Shown here: in pieces, positions 32,304-41,810 of the stretch
Layout of the letters: each line of letters begins with the position of its first letter
Numbering within the stretch: position 1 is the stretch's first letter
From: CAYTPI01 sp964439625
GTDB lineage: Bacteria > Chloroflexota > Anaerolineae > Aggregatilineales > UBA3940
Direction: 5' to 3'
Length of the DNA stretch: 64,000 nt
Assembly: GCA_964439625.1 (NCBI GenBank)
Contig: CAYTPI010000020.1
Span: 8,212-72,211 of the forward strand
Program-made: the position numbers and the translations under genes
Notes under the pieces: model-generated
Database searches by the model: none
Told to the model about the DNA's origin: nothing
What the model saw: the letters and a program-made list of their open reading frames with translations, nothing else

Positions 32304-33149
32304 ATGACACAACTACGAGCGACCCTTGCTATCGCATTAATAAGTATCTTGGCTCTAAGTGCCTGCGATCAAATTGGGCCGACTGACGAAGAGGACGATC
32401 CTCTAGTAAATTCAACTGATGCCCCACAAGAACCGACTGAACCGGTAAACCTCACAGAAGCATCATCTGCTTTGCAGGGGACAAATGTTTACGTGGATAA
32501 CATTGAGATTCTTTTGATGGAGTCTTGGCCGTTGCAGGCTTCAGCAATCGTCACAGGAAATTTGGCTGACGGCTGTGTGTCGCTGAACGGATTTGATGTC
32601 AACCGCGTAGACACCACATTTACGCTGACCCCACTTACCGAGAGAGACGCAGATGCTCTGTGTATCCAAGCCTTAGTTCCATTTGAAGAGTCTGCGCCAC
32701 TGGATATATTTGGCCTTGATGCTGGTATGTACACCGTCACCAGCGGTAATGTTTCAGCAAATTTCACACTTGATATGGACAACATTTTGCCTGAAGATAT
32801 GCTTCCAGAAGAACCTCCAGTTGGCACTGAACCTGCTGGTGATGAAAAGACACTGGGTGATCCATTACCTGTTAACACAATTATGGTAGAGACTGGTCAC
32901 ACGCCAACCAATGCTATAGTAACTCTCCAACTAACCGTTCCCAATGGCTGTATTGAATATCTTGTGGTTACGGAAGGACAGATGGATACGAGCATCACAC
33001 TGAATGTCTTTCAGGATGTTCCGTCGAATGTAGCCTGCCTCGCAGCCCTGACGGATACAGAAGTCACCCACATACTCACTGAGTTAAGCATCGGTATACG
33101 CTATACAATCGACGCTGGCGGTGTCAGTGAGACATATACCACGCCCTAG
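32304..33149 (+). CDS. Lipoprotein with two copies of an unrecognised Cys-pair domain
   Basis: A 281-residue exported protein with a canonical lipobox 'LSAC' (Cys21). After an acidic/Pro linker come two similar domains of about 95 residues (about 60-155 and 190-280). Both run GxxxDGC or VPNGC, then a TxxTL strand, a second Cys (DALCIQAL, VACLAAL), an acidic helix-like part, 'GLDAGMYTV' or 'SIGIRYTI', and 'GxVSxxFTL' or 'GGVSETYTT'. Each pair of cysteines could form a disulfide. I do not recognise the fold, but it reads as all-beta. It sits alone on the plus strand between two minus-strand membrane glycosyltransferase genes and its stop abuts the converging gene. Confidence 0.75.
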   Translation: MTQLRATLAIALISILALSACDQIGPTDEEDDPLVNSTDAPQEPTEPVNLTEASSALQGTNVYVDNIEILLMESWPLQASAIVTGNLADGCVSLNGFDVNRVDTTFTLTPLTERDADALCIQALVPFEESAPLDIFGLDAGMYTVTSGNVSANFTLDMDNILPEDMLPEEPPVGTEPAGDEKTLGDPLPVNTIMVETGHTPTNAIVTLQLTVPNGCIEYLVVTEGQMDTSITLNVFQDVPSNVACLAALTDTEVTHILTELSIGIRYTIDAGGVSETYTTP

Positions 33150-34718
33150 TTATTTCGGCTGACAGATAATTTGATAGAGCGTAGCAGCCCCCGCCTCAAC
33201 CGTCGCAAGTTTCTCAAAGCAATTTGGGTCGGGGTCGCTGTCAGCCGATGTTGATAGTCCAAAAGGAAGCAGCAAATATGTCGCTTGGTATGCGACGGCA
33301 GCCCGTAAGATTTCCTCTTCCCCGCCTGTGATCAATGGGATGCTAGAGCGCCCCGTGTAGAGATATACGGCTGGCGCATTGTTACTCATAAGGACGGCAT
33401 CAGCCGGAACAGCATTTTCTGACAGAAGGGTATCTAAACTTTCATATAATCGTTGATTGGTATTCCAGCCGGAAAGACTACGCGCTGTTAAGAATATAGT
33501 TAGGCCCGCCGCAAAGACAATCGAGGCAGGCGCAAAGATCTGCCAAGACTGACGCAAACGCCAACCGTTTACCCGCTGACCAGCCCAGCGGAGCGCATCC
33601 TCTAAACCAAGGACTGCAAGCGATAGTAGAAACGGCATGAGTGCAGCTGAGGAATGAAACCAGCCACCTCGTTGCCCTGGATAAGCAAATATGAAGGTCA
33701 TTGCAGTGAATAGGCCTGCTGCGTACAGAAGTGAAGGAACTACAGTCACCTGCCGCCAGCGCTTAAACAGTGCAATGACCGTAAACGGCGTCAGAAAGAT
33801 GTAGTTATTCACAGCGACAAAGCTTTGTAAATTGGTCACCAAAACACTGACTCGGCTGCGAATGATAAACACTAGCCCAGCATCAATAAAGCGAGCAGGG
33901 GTGGTTACCGGCGGGTACCGGAAGAGGTCGTTGTATTCAAGCAAGAAGATCGTGCTTATCCCACCCGGTGGTTGGATCGACCCATACAAAGCTAAATTCC
34001 GCAGTAGCCATGGTGCTGCAACAATCAGGTAGCCGCTGATGATAGCTGCGACGGAAAGAAACATACTTTGTAGCCTGCCAAGACGCAGTTGCCACAGAGC
34101 AACGCCTAGCCCGACTAACACCAGCAGCAAACCATCACTACGGGTCAGGTAAGCAAGGCCGGCACACACACCAGCCAGCAGCCAGACCCACCATCTACGG
34201 TTACGGTCGGTGGCACCTTGTGTAACTAAGTAGAGACTAGTCCCTCCGAAAACCGCAAAGGGTGTAAACGTCTCAGGAATGACCCAATTCACTGCATAAT
34301 AGCCAGCAAAGCATATCAACAACCCAGCAATCAAGGCACGCTTATGGTTATCAGTGCGGCTATCTACTTGAAGGTAGGTTAGGTAGGCGAGTGCGGGGAG
34401 CAAACTCGCCAGCAAAACATACGGTACTTGCGCAGCGCCAAACGACCGAGGCCCAATATTTAGACCAACTGCCGCAATAAACGATGGCAACGGTTGCCAA
34501 TATCCAAAAGCTGAATATGGTATTTCTGGAGGTGGATTGAGATAGTTCCAGAAGTAAGGCTCAGCGAACGGCCATCCTTGCTCAGTGATGAGTACAGCAC
34601 CCGTGTAGTAATATGTGGCATCCAGCGATGGTCCGGGTGATGTAACCAAGCCAGCTACTAGCGTGTTAATGACTAGCCCAACTGCCATCACAATAAGCAG
34701 GTTACGGCAGTGTATCAT
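33150..34718 (-). CDS. Polytopic GT-C-like membrane protein
   Basis: A 522-residue protein with about 11 hydrophobic segments. An acidic residue in the first outer loop ('GPSLDATYYYTGAVLITEQG') and the strong aromatic 'FAEPYFWNYLNPPPEIPYSAFGYW' that follows resemble proteins of the PMT/ArnT-like GT-C group. The C-terminal 90 residues form a short outer domain ('LLSENAVPADAVLMSNNAPAV', shown here in two adjoining parts) of the type seen in many such proteins. It converges on the duplicated-domain lipoprotein without a gap, and follows the 707-residue membrane protein gene by 7 bases in the same direction. Confidence 0.72.
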   Translation of the reverse strand: MIHCRNLLIVMAVGLVINTLVAGLVTSPGPSLDATYYYTGAVLITEQGWPFAEPYFWNYLNPPPEIPYSAFGYWQPLPSFIAAVGLNIGPRSFGAAQVPYVLLASLLPALAYLTYLQVDSRTDNHKRALIAGLLICFAGYYAVNWVIPETFTPFAVFGGTSLYLVTQGATDRNRRWWVWLLAGVCAGLAYLTRSDGLLLVLVGLGVALWQLRLGRLQSMFLSVAAIISGYLIVAAPWLLRNLALYGSIQPPGGISTIFLLEYNDLFRYPPVTTPARFIDAGLVFIIRSRVSVLVTNLQSFVAVNNYIFLTPFTVIALFKRWRQVTVVPSLLYAAGLFTAMTFIFAYPGQRGGWFHSSAALMPFLLSLAVLGLEDALRWAGQRVNGWRLRQSWQIFAPASIVFAAGLTIFLTARSLSGWNTNQRLYESLDTLLSENAVPADAVLMSNNAPAVYLYTGRSSIPLITGGEEEILRAAVAYQATYLLLPFGLSTSADSDPDPNCFEKLATVEAGAATLYQIICQPK

Positions 34719-34725
34719 CGTATCA

Positions 34726-36849
34726 TCATCGCGGAATGTTAGCCTCTAGCTGAATTTCATAGAGGGTAAATTCACCTTCAAAGCGCCACACTTCTTGGAG
34801 TGTTGACCCGCGTAAAGCATCTAAGGTTTGTATATCCTCTGGCATGACCGGCTCATAAGGCTCTTCTTTGTAGAGAAAGGTACGTCCTGCCTCAAAGATT
34901 AGGACGTGAGAAGCGTCCGCTTCGACCCAGCTTTGGACAATAGCTTCAGGCTCTTCGAGCGTTTGGCGTCCATGCCACCATTCATTAATAAGTGAGTCAG
35001 GGATGCAGGTGACATCTTGGTCACAATAATAGGTTCGTGGCTCCCAGAGGAATTGCACAGTCGAACCAGCAGGCAAAGTATTGATCTGCTGCATAGCAAA
35101 ATAATGCGTTCCCGTTCCAGATGAAAGTAGATACTCGTCTTGCGTTTGTAAACCCACCACAACGTAAAGCGGATTATGTGCAACAAATTCCAGTACAGTA
35201 TTAATCACTGCTACCAGCGTGACAACTATGACAGTTATTAAAGCTGGCATACGTAAGTCAATAGCAACAATGATGTCTTTTAGCCCAACCAATGCCAACC
35301 CACTTACGAGTGCCAACATTGGAAAGATCGCAAACAAGAGGCGTGTTTGGATCAAATACCAAGAAACAGTCGAACCGTACAACCAGAAAAGATATGCAGG
35401 AACTGTAAAAACAAAAAGGTGACCCACGAAAGCTTTGATCTGTTCCGGGCGCTGCTTCCAGCCGATGAACATAAACGGCAGTAACCCAATAATTAACGGG
35501 GTGATGTTAGCCATATAGGGGCTTACACCATCATAACCGAAGATAGAGAACTGCATTGGAGCCAGAAAAAATCCCGCTGCATCGAAGGGTTCTCCCTTGG
35601 CGATGAACCCAGTCCATGGGCGTAGATAGTACCAGGCATCTAACTCGTCAAAGCCAGCCGTCCCTGGCCCAAAAGGTGCGACGGGGTTTCCATATAAAAT
35701 GAGGTTTTTCAACAACCAGGGCGAAAATAGGATTAGGGCAACGAAGGTCAATGAAGCAGCAGACCGCCCCGCAAACCAGAGGCTGCGCCGCCGCGCGAGC
35801 CACAGTGCCAACACACCTAGCCCAATCGAAGCACCGCCCGCAGTGTATTTACAACCAACCGCAAAGCCAGTGAATACTCCAGCTAGGATAAGATACTCGC
35901 TCTGGTAATCACTATCTGCCCAGCGCAGCAGCATCAGAAAAGCAGCCGTGGCGTAAGCCATCAAGCCGAGGTCATTATAAGGCCAATGGAATGATGCCCA
36001 AATTGTTTTACTTAACAGTAATATGCTCACAGCAACCCATCCGGCAGCAGGCCGCTGCAGACGGTACGCTGTGGCAACAACTAAGAGCAACATCAAAGTG
36101 CCCAGCAATGTGTGCATCAGGACGGCAGCTTGTGGCGTCGCAATCAGCAACTGCCACAGATACAAAGTTTCCACAAGCTGAGGGAAACCAAGGAAGTGAT
36201 TATCAATGAGAGGGATAACCCGGCCCGCTGCGAGGTAGGCTTGCGGCCCAGCTAGATGATAGGTCAGCGCATCCCATTTCGTGGGTGGGGCCAAGGCAAG
36301 TAAGACGGCAAGTATTAAAAAAACTAGGGAGACCCAGCGCAGCAGGCGTATATAACGATATTCAGTTGGCTCAAAGACAGACTGCAACCCTCGTTTAAAG
36401 TCATTCAGCCAATCAAATAACGTGCGATAAAGCCCAGCAAGTATGGTCAGCATTAGCACCCACACCAACCATCTGGGCGGGTAGGCACCCAAGAGTCCTA
36501 GCAAAAGCCCAAGTAGGCTAAGGCTGCCCAAGCCGACCAGTAACTGAAATAACGTTCGCTCTAACGCGGTTAGCTCAGTAGACTGGGGCCACAGCAACCG
36601 TCCAACAACAGTCCCTAATGCCGATAAACTGAGAAAGCCAAGCACTGTCAGTACCAAGTTGCTGACGGCCTCAAAGGTCCGTTGTGGGTCAAAAACGCCC
36701 GGCTTTTGGGCGATTCCCGAAAAAAGACGCGGATGGCCCGGATAGTGAAGGATCAGATAACCGACCGTTAGCGTCAGTAGCCAAATCAGTGGAAGATAGA
36801 AAAGAAGCCGCCTCCCCAAGCGACGCATGTGCCTACTAGATGACGCCAT
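34726..36849 (-). CDS. Large polytopic GT-C-like glycosyltransferase
   Basis: A 707-residue protein with about 14 hydrophobic segments. 'LAPPTKWDALTYHLAGPQAYL' (about residue 185) has the acidic-aromatic first-loop pattern of GT-C enzymes, and 'WPYNDLGLMAYATAAFLML' and 'VGCKYTAGGASIGLGVLAL' are typical of this uncharacterised bacterial group. A C-terminal outer domain (from about residue 590) starts with 'LQTQDEYLLSSGTGTHYFAMQ' and contains two closely spaced Cys (CDQDVTCIPD). It overlaps the upstream gene by one base (TAATG), which suggests coupled translation. Substrates are unknown. Confidence 0.76.
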   Translation of the reverse strand: MASSSRHMRRLGRRLLFYLPLIWLLTLTVGYLILHYPGHPRLFSGIAQKPGVFDPQRTFEAVSNLVLTVLGFLSLSALGTVVGRLLWPQSTELTALERTLFQLLVGLGSLSLLGLLLGLLGAYPPRWLVWVLMLTILAGLYRTLFDWLNDFKRGLQSVFEPTEYRYIRLLRWVSLVFLILAVLLALAPPTKWDALTYHLAGPQAYLAAGRVIPLIDNHFLGFPQLVETLYLWQLLIATPQAAVLMHTLLGTLMLLLVVATAYRLQRPAAGWVAVSILLLSKTIWASFHWPYNDLGLMAYATAAFLMLLRWADSDYQSEYLILAGVFTGFAVGCKYTAGGASIGLGVLALWLARRRSLWFAGRSAASLTFVALILFSPWLLKNLILYGNPVAPFGPGTAGFDELDAWYYLRPWTGFIAKGEPFDAAGFFLAPMQFSIFGYDGVSPYMANITPLIIGLLPFMFIGWKQRPEQIKAFVGHLFVFTVPAYLFWLYGSTVSWYLIQTRLLFAIFPMLALVSGLALVGLKDIIVAIDLRMPALITVIVVTLVAVINTVLEFVAHNPLYVVVGLQTQDEYLLSSGTGTHYFAMQQINTLPAGSTVQFLWEPRTYYCDQDVTCIPDSLINEWWHGRQTLEEPEAIVQSWVEADASHVLIFEAGRTFLYKEEPYEPVMPEDIQTLDALRGSTLQEVWRFEGEFTLYEIQLEANIPR

Positions 36850-38327
36850 TACCTATCCTCACGGACGAACACCACGGCAAGATTATCTTCATGTACCATT
36901 TGCCAACCAGGTTCATCTGCTAAAGCAAGACCAATTGGACTGATGCGTTCAACAAATACCGTTTGAATGTCGTATTCATCTAGTTGGGACTGCCAGTTTT
37001 CCGCTGCCAAGTACATCGACAGGTAAGGCCCCAGAATCTCATCGCCGTAGAGATCAGTGCGTCCATCAACAAACACAGGAATTTCGTCCCCCGCCCAGAT
37101 CAGATAGCCGCCCCAATTGTAACTATTAAGAAGTGGTATCTGAATGTCGGCCTCATTGAGGTAAGCCACACCGGCTGATGGAACATAGATAGAGCGCAGG
37201 TCGTTGATGCGCTCCGGCTGCATTTCGTAAACTGTTTTACCGATTGCGCCCAACACAGCGAGCACAATCAAAGTAATGTTGACATATGCAAACAGACCGC
37301 GGCTTGGCAGTTTCCGCGTCCGGAGGCGGATATGATAATCCTCACTGAGTGCATGCAGATGATAGGCTAAAACTGGCGCAGCAACGATGGCAAAAGCCGC
37401 GATATTCCTAGCAGCAGCCAATGATAGATAAGCTGTACCAGCTAGCAGGACAGTGGAGGTCCACCAGAGGCGCTTACTGGAAAGGCCGGCAGCTAAAAAC
37501 GTAGCCAACAGCAACCAAACAAATGGCCAGATTTGCGGTGAGCGAAAGTCTGGTACCGCCCATTCTTGAATGAACGTTCGCAGCGCATCAATACCGACTG
37601 TTTCAAACGGATACAAGAGCATACGGAGGCCGTAGGGATTCAATGAGACTAACGCGGCAGAGACTAGGCCAATGATAATGGGGCGCAAGACCTGGCGATG
37701 CGAGAAATCGGCGTTTGTTGTGACGAGGCCATCAAGTAACCAATGTAGCGCAGTCCCAATTGAGTAGAGTACCAGCAAGACAAAACCAAGGGCAAAACCC
37801 GCGTGCAGGTTAACCCAAACCAGCATAATGAGCGGGATCAACCATAGGCGATCAATCGAGCGCACTTCATAGAGCCATAGCAAGTACAGAACAACCGTGC
37901 TTAAAAAGAACGACACCATTTGTGGGCGCGCTGACCAGAAGACTGCTGCTGCCGCACCTGCTAAAATAACCGCCAGTCCAGCAATTATTGGGTCAGCATC
38001 ACACTGAAGGTAAATGAAAATCATACCGCCCGTTGCAAGTAATGCGGTGAAAAGCGCCAACCCAAGGTCACCTGCGGTGCGATAGAATAAAAACAAAATA
38101 GACTGAGAAAGCCATGAATGATTAACCCATGGTGCACCGAGCCGGGTCGAGGAGAAGATATCCTCCATTAGGATAGCCCCGTTTTCGACCTGCCATTGAC
38201 CTGCAGCTAGGTGCCAGTAGGTATCTGTATCCAGAGGCACTTGAAGAGCCATCGCAAAGATAGCCGCCACGGTCACTACAAAGACAGCCCAAGCAAGAGG
38301 TACGCTCAGTTTTGTATTACCTGCCAT
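36849..38327 (-). CDS. Polytopic GT-C-like membrane protein (DTDTYWHLAAG type)
   Basis: A 492-residue protein with about 11 hydrophobic segments. After TM1 comes 'VPLDTDTYWHLAAGQW' and then 'DIFSSTRLGAPWVNHSWLSQ'. This acidic DxDxYWH loop plus the 'HSWLSQ' stretch recurs in a family of bacterial membrane proteins annotated as glycosyltransferases or as unknown. The C-terminal outer domain ('NSYNWGGYLIWAGDEIPVFVD', read as two parts, with 'GRTDLYG') is also characteristic of the family. It is the first gene of a three-gene run with the 707- and 522-residue proteins. The upstream gap of about 150 bases is shared with a divergent gene. Confidence 0.75.
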   Translation of the reverse strand: MAGNTKLSVPLAWAVFVVTVAAIFAMALQVPLDTDTYWHLAAGQWQVENGAILMEDIFSSTRLGAPWVNHSWLSQSILFLFYRTAGDLGLALFTALLATGGMIFIYLQCDADPIIAGLAVILAGAAAAVFWSARPQMVSFFLSTVVLYLLWLYEVRSIDRLWLIPLIMLVWVNLHAGFALGFVLLVLYSIGTALHWLLDGLVTTNADFSHRQVLRPIIIGLVSAALVSLNPYGLRMLLYPFETVGIDALRTFIQEWAVPDFRSPQIWPFVWLLLATFLAAGLSSKRLWWTSTVLLAGTAYLSLAAARNIAAFAIVAAPVLAYHLHALSEDYHIRLRTRKLPSRGLFAYVNITLIVLAVLGAIGKTVYEMQPERINDLRSIYVPSAGVAYLNEADIQIPLLNSYNWGGYLIWAGDEIPVFVDGRTDLYGDEILGPYLSMYLAAENWQSQLDEYDIQTVFVERISPIGLALADEPGWQMVHEDNLAVVFVREDR

Positions 38328-38471
38328 TTGGTCAACACCTATCTGTCACTTGGCTGGTAGCAAGCGATATCTTTGCTGCCAGGTAGGTACTTTAGCCCGT
38401 GCCACAGTGCGATGCTAGAAATGTTTTGCGCTATTTACGATATTGTGATTTTGCCAGGCACTCGCCACCGT

Positions 38472-38477
38472 TATAAT
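38472..38477 (+). promoter_or_regulatory. -10 box, possible leaderless promoter
   Basis: TATAAT at 38472-38477, with TTGCCA 15 bases upstream (or TTTTGC at 17). The expected transcription start, 7-8 bases later, coincides with ATG 38485. Confidence 0.4.
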
Positions 38478-38484
38478 GCTCAGC

Positions 38485-40071
38485 ATGATTGCAGAAGTTA
38501 AGCAACACATCTCGGAATTGAGCCGCACAGATTGGCTTCTTACGGCTGGTATCGTGTTTTGTGCAATCCTTGCCCGTATTGTACCGGGTTTGCGCATCAT
38601 TGATGACGCCTATATTACCTACCGATACGCTTATAACATCGCTTCTGGCCTTGGTTTTGTTTACAATGTTGGCGAAGCTGTCCTCGGTACGACTACCCCG
38701 CTGTATACGCTGCTAATGGCAGCTACGGGGATCATAACTGGCAACAGTCAAGCGATATATCCGCAGGCGTCCGTCATCTGGAACGCCCTGTTTGATGCAG
38801 CTGGCTGTGTGCTGCTTTATTTGATCGCAAGACGGTTATTCTCCGGCATACTTGTTCAACGAATCCCCGGTTTAATGGTCGCCTTGATCTGGGCAATTGC
38901 CCCACGAAGCGTCACCTTTGCCATCGGTGGTATGGAAACCAGTCTCTACATCAGCTTGATGCTAGGGGCTTTTTGCACCTGGCTTTATCAGTCAACAAGG
39001 ATATCAGCAGGATTGACAGCTTTGGCTTTTTTGACGCGGCCCGATGCGTTAATCTGGGCCGGACCGCTTGGCATCGCGATGATTATCGCTCATTGGTTAG
39101 AAACAACAGATAAGCCGTTGCAGAAGCGCATCCCGTGGATCGAGGGGGGTGTTTTTGCGGGAATCATATTACCGTGGGTGCTCTTCAGTTGGGTAAATTA
39201 TGGTAGCCTGTTGACAAATTCCGTTTCGGCGAAAGCGGTTGCTTACATCATTGAGCCATTACAAGCACTGACAACCTTGCTCGGTGTCTACATCACGATT
39301 TTTGCAGAAAATGTCGTCTTCGGAGAAGGTCTCCCACTGGTTATTGCCAGTATTGTTTACTTGTTCCTGTATATTATCGGGTCTGTGTTCTTCATCAGGC
39401 AAACGTGGCACAGTCTACCAATCATCTTGTTTCCATGGCTCTACCTGATCACTTTTGCGGCGGCTAATCCATTGATCTTCCGCTGGTATGGGTCGCCGCC
39501 TATTCCGATTCTGATGCTGCTCGCGGTTGGTGGTGTTTGGACTGTGATGCGCGACAGGGCAGGAATCAAAACAGCCCAGCGAACAACAGCTGTCATTGGT
39601 ACTATTTGGCTCAGTTTTTCTTTGACGGCATGGGAACTTAACCCTGACCATGGGCCAAACCGTCCAGCGCCTGAAATGGCGTGGTTTGAATTAGAATTGC
39701 TGTACGCGGATGCAGCCCAGAGCCTGCCACAAACTGATGGAGCGGTCGTTGCGGCTGGGGATATTGGGGCTGTGGGATGGTACAGCAACGCCCCGCTACT
39801 CGATACGCTTGGACTTGTATCCCCGCAATCTATTGAGTTTTACCCGCTAGAGGCCGAACAAGTCGTTGATACAACCGCATATGCGATTGCGCCCGAGTTG
39901 ATAGAACAAGAAACGCCTGATTACATCATCACACTAGAAGCTTATGTGCGTAACACTCTGTTGCAATCAGATAGCTTCGAAGAGCAATACACCTTGATCC
40001 GCACACTTCCGACGGGCATTTACGGCAGCGAGGGCATGTTGGTGTTCGAACGCAGCAACAGGGGCGGTTAA
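38485..40071 (+). CDS. Polytopic GT-C-like glycosyltransferase, paralogue of the 30.6 kb protein
   Basis: A 528-residue membrane protein with about 11-12 hydrophobic segments. The first outer loop reads 'RIIDDAYITYRYAYNIASG' (paired Asp, as in GT-C enzymes), and 'AVLGTTTPLYTLLMA' follows. The C-terminal outer domain starts near residue 415 with 'AAGDIGAVGWYSNAPLLD'. Both parts match the protein at 30601-32157. ATG 38485 is preferred over ATG 38476 because a TATAAT box overlaps the latter, and there is no ribosome binding site before either, so the mRNA may be leaderless. The stop overlaps the converging methyltransferase stop by a few bases. Confidence 0.8.
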   Translation: MIAEVKQHISELSRTDWLLTAGIVFCAILARIVPGLRIIDDAYITYRYAYNIASGLGFVYNVGEAVLGTTTPLYTLLMAATGIITGNSQAIYPQASVIWNALFDAAGCVLLYLIARRLFSGILVQRIPGLMVALIWAIAPRSVTFAIGGMETSLYISLMLGAFCTWLYQSTRISAGLTALAFLTRPDALIWAGPLGIAMIIAHWLETTDKPLQKRIPWIEGGVFAGIILPWVLFSWVNYGSLLTNSVSAKAVAYIIEPLQALTTLLGVYITIFAENVVFGEGLPLVIASIVYLFLYIIGSVFFIRQTWHSLPIILFPWLYLITFAAANPLIFRWYGSPPIPILMLLAVGGVWTVMRDRAGIKTAQRTTAVIGTIWLSFSLTAWELNPDHGPNRPAPEMAWFELELLYADAAQSLPQTDGAVVAAGDIGAVGWYSNAPLLDTLGLVSPQSIEFYPLEAEQVVDTTAYAIAPELIEQETPDYIITLEAYVRNTLLQSDSFEEQYTLIRTLPTGIYGSEGMLVFERSNRGG

Positions 40072-41039
40072 CCCTCTGGCTTAGTAGCGTAAGCAGTGAT
40101 CAAGTCACCAAAGTTCAATGGAATGTTGATTTTACTGAGTCCTGTGGCTCTGGTAATGGCATCAAGCAGTTTGTAAAGAGGCTGGTTGTATGATTGCAAA
40201 CGAGACACCAGATACTGCAACTGCAAGTAGCGGCCTTCAGCCTTGACTTCATGGACTTCGAACCCGGCAGCTTCGATAGTCTCTTTCAATGTCTTTCTGG
40301 TGAAGTACACAATATGCATTTCCATGAGCCAAGGCCAACGGCTGCCCATTAATTTAGCGAAACGACTATGGGTATCCATCGTATGAACGGCAATCCAGGC
40401 ACCCGGCTTGAGTAGTTGATAGGCTTCGCGAAGCACCTCAACTGGATCAGGGACGTGCTCGATGACATCCCACATGGTGATGGCGTCAAAGCTGGCTGCT
40501 TCAAACGGATGCTGTTGGATAAGCCCTTGCATGACCTGCCGATCAAGCTGTTGCGCCTGTAGGACCGCCCAATGTGAGGGCTCGAGGCCGTAAGCGTCCC
40601 ACCCAGCCTGCGCCGCAACTTCAACGAAAACGCCCGTATAGGCACCGATATCAAGTATCCGCCTACCGGTGCCAACCCCACTGTGTTCCTCGAGCCACTG
40701 AAGCCGACGTTTAAACGTGGCGAAACGAGCAGCTTCAGCGTCAAGGTAAGTTTGATCTTCAACATTGGTGTAATTAGCTGCAATCGACTCTGGTGTAGGC
40801 CGTGGGTTTGTAAACAGCAGGCCGCAGTTGGTGCATTCGACAATCGGCGGATGCACACCATAGGCCGGATGAGTGCATAAATAGGCTGTATAGGCTTTGG
40901 CATCGTAATCTATTGGACGTGTGTTACGTGTGTTAGGGAAGCGCTCAATAAATTCAGACTGCCCACACAGCATACAGTATTGTATTTCTTGCAGGTCGCT
41001 GTCTATTGTATGCTCGGCAGGGAGGAGTTGTTGGTTCAT
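40068..41039 (-). CDS. Class I SAM-dependent methyltransferase with N-terminal zinc ribbon
   Basis: A 323-residue cytoplasmic enzyme. An N-terminal zinc-ribbon part has Cys pairs 'CMLCG' (residues 22-26) and 'CTNCGLLFTNPRPTPE'. A class I methyltransferase fold follows (about 100-250): motif I 'RRILDIGAYTGVFVEVAA', 'AYGLEPSHWAV' (motif II acidic end) and 'FDAITMWDVIEHVPDPVEVL' (motif IV-like). The C-terminal part 'HIVYFTRKTLKETIEAAGFEV' is typical of the Methyltransf_23 group that modifies sugars or lipid-linked glycans. It overlaps the upstream GT2 gene by 4 bases (ATGA), so it probably methylates a glycan made by the island. The precise substrate is unknown. Confidence 0.88.
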   Translation of the reverse strand: MNQQLLPAEHTIDSDLQEIQYCMLCGQSEFIERFPNTRNTRPIDYDAKAYTAYLCTHPAYGVHPPIVECTNCGLLFTNPRPTPESIAANYTNVEDQTYLDAEAARFATFKRRLQWLEEHSGVGTGRRILDIGAYTGVFVEVAAQAGWDAYGLEPSHWAVLQAQQLDRQVMQGLIQQHPFEAASFDAITMWDVIEHVPDPVEVLREAYQLLKPGAWIAVHTMDTHSRFAKLMGSRWPWLMEMHIVYFTRKTLKETIEAAGFEVHEVKAEGRYLQLQYLVSRLQSYNQPLYKLLDAITRATGLSKINIPLNFGDLITAYATKPEG

Positions 41040-41788
41040 GCGGGTTGGTCTTCTGGCTGTACATGGCTGCGGTCAAAGAGACGGCGCATAGCTAACCTTA
41101 AAACGGTGTACACTGCTTTATAGATTTCCTCACGCGATATTTTTGATTTTCCGCGAGTGCGATCCAGAAAAATGATAGGCACTTCCCCAACGGTGAACCC
41201 TGCTCGCTGAACAAGGAAGAGCATCTCTACCAGAAATGAATAACCGTTACTGAGAATTGAGTCAAGCGGTAGGCTTTCCAACACATGCCGCTGATAACAA
41301 CGAAAGCCTGCCGTCACGTCGTGTGCCTTTAGGTTGAGCAAAGTTTTAGCAAACCCATTCGCCCCACCACTGAGAATTTTACGACGCAGTGGAAAATCGG
41401 GCGCATCACCCCCCTCAACATAACGAGACCCGATCACCAAATCATACCCGGCTTTGCTTTTTTCGATCATTGCGGGAATGTATTCTGGGTCGTGAGAAAA
41501 ATCTGCGTCCATTGTCATGATGCGTTCTGCGTCTTGACGCAGTGCGAAGTCAAACCCAGTGCGGTAAGCTGTACCAAGACCAAGTTTCCCGGCGCGGTGC
41601 ACAACAAACACACGCTCTGGGAAAGTTGCTGCAAGCCTATCAGCGGATTCACCTGTGCCATCGGGCGAGTTATCATCAATGACTACTACCCGAAGGTCAA
41701 CTGGTAAATCCATTAACCGATTGACCATTAGTTCAATATTTTCACGTTCGTTGTACGTCGGTAATACGACGAAGGTACCGCTCGGCAC
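41036..41788 (-). CDS. Polyprenol-phosphate mannose synthase-like GT2 enzyme
   Basis: A 250-residue GT-A glycosyltransferase of the dolichyl-phosphate mannose synthase family without the C-terminal membrane part of the larger members. Motifs: 'VVLPTYNERENIELMVNRL', 'VVIDDNSPDGTGESADRL', the DxD-type metal site in 'RIMTMDADFSHDPEYIP', 'VIGSRYVEGG' and 'GFRCYQRHVLES', all diagnostic. The family moves mannose (or another hexose) from the GDP or UDP donor to polyprenyl phosphate on the inner face of the membrane. That lipid-linked sugar is the donor used by GT-C enzymes, of which many lie around it. It overlaps the methyltransferase start by 4 bases. Confidence 0.92.
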   Translation of the reverse strand: MPSGTFVVLPTYNERENIELMVNRLMDLPVDLRVVVIDDNSPDGTGESADRLAATFPERVFVVHRAGKLGLGTAYRTGFDFALRQDAERIMTMDADFSHDPEYIPAMIEKSKAGYDLVIGSRYVEGGDAPDFPLRRKILSGGANGFAKTLLNLKAHDVTAGFRCYQRHVLESLPLDSILSNGYSFLVEMLFLVQRAGFTVGEVPIIFLDRTRGKSKISREEIYKAVYTVLRLAMRRLFDRSHVQPEDQPA

Positions 41789-41810
41789 GCTATAGATTGC
41801 CTTCGATTAT

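Noticed and set aside
40349..40903. 184-codon alternate frame in the methyltransferase gene
   Set aside because: The real frame carries the full methyltransferase motifs; this one has none.
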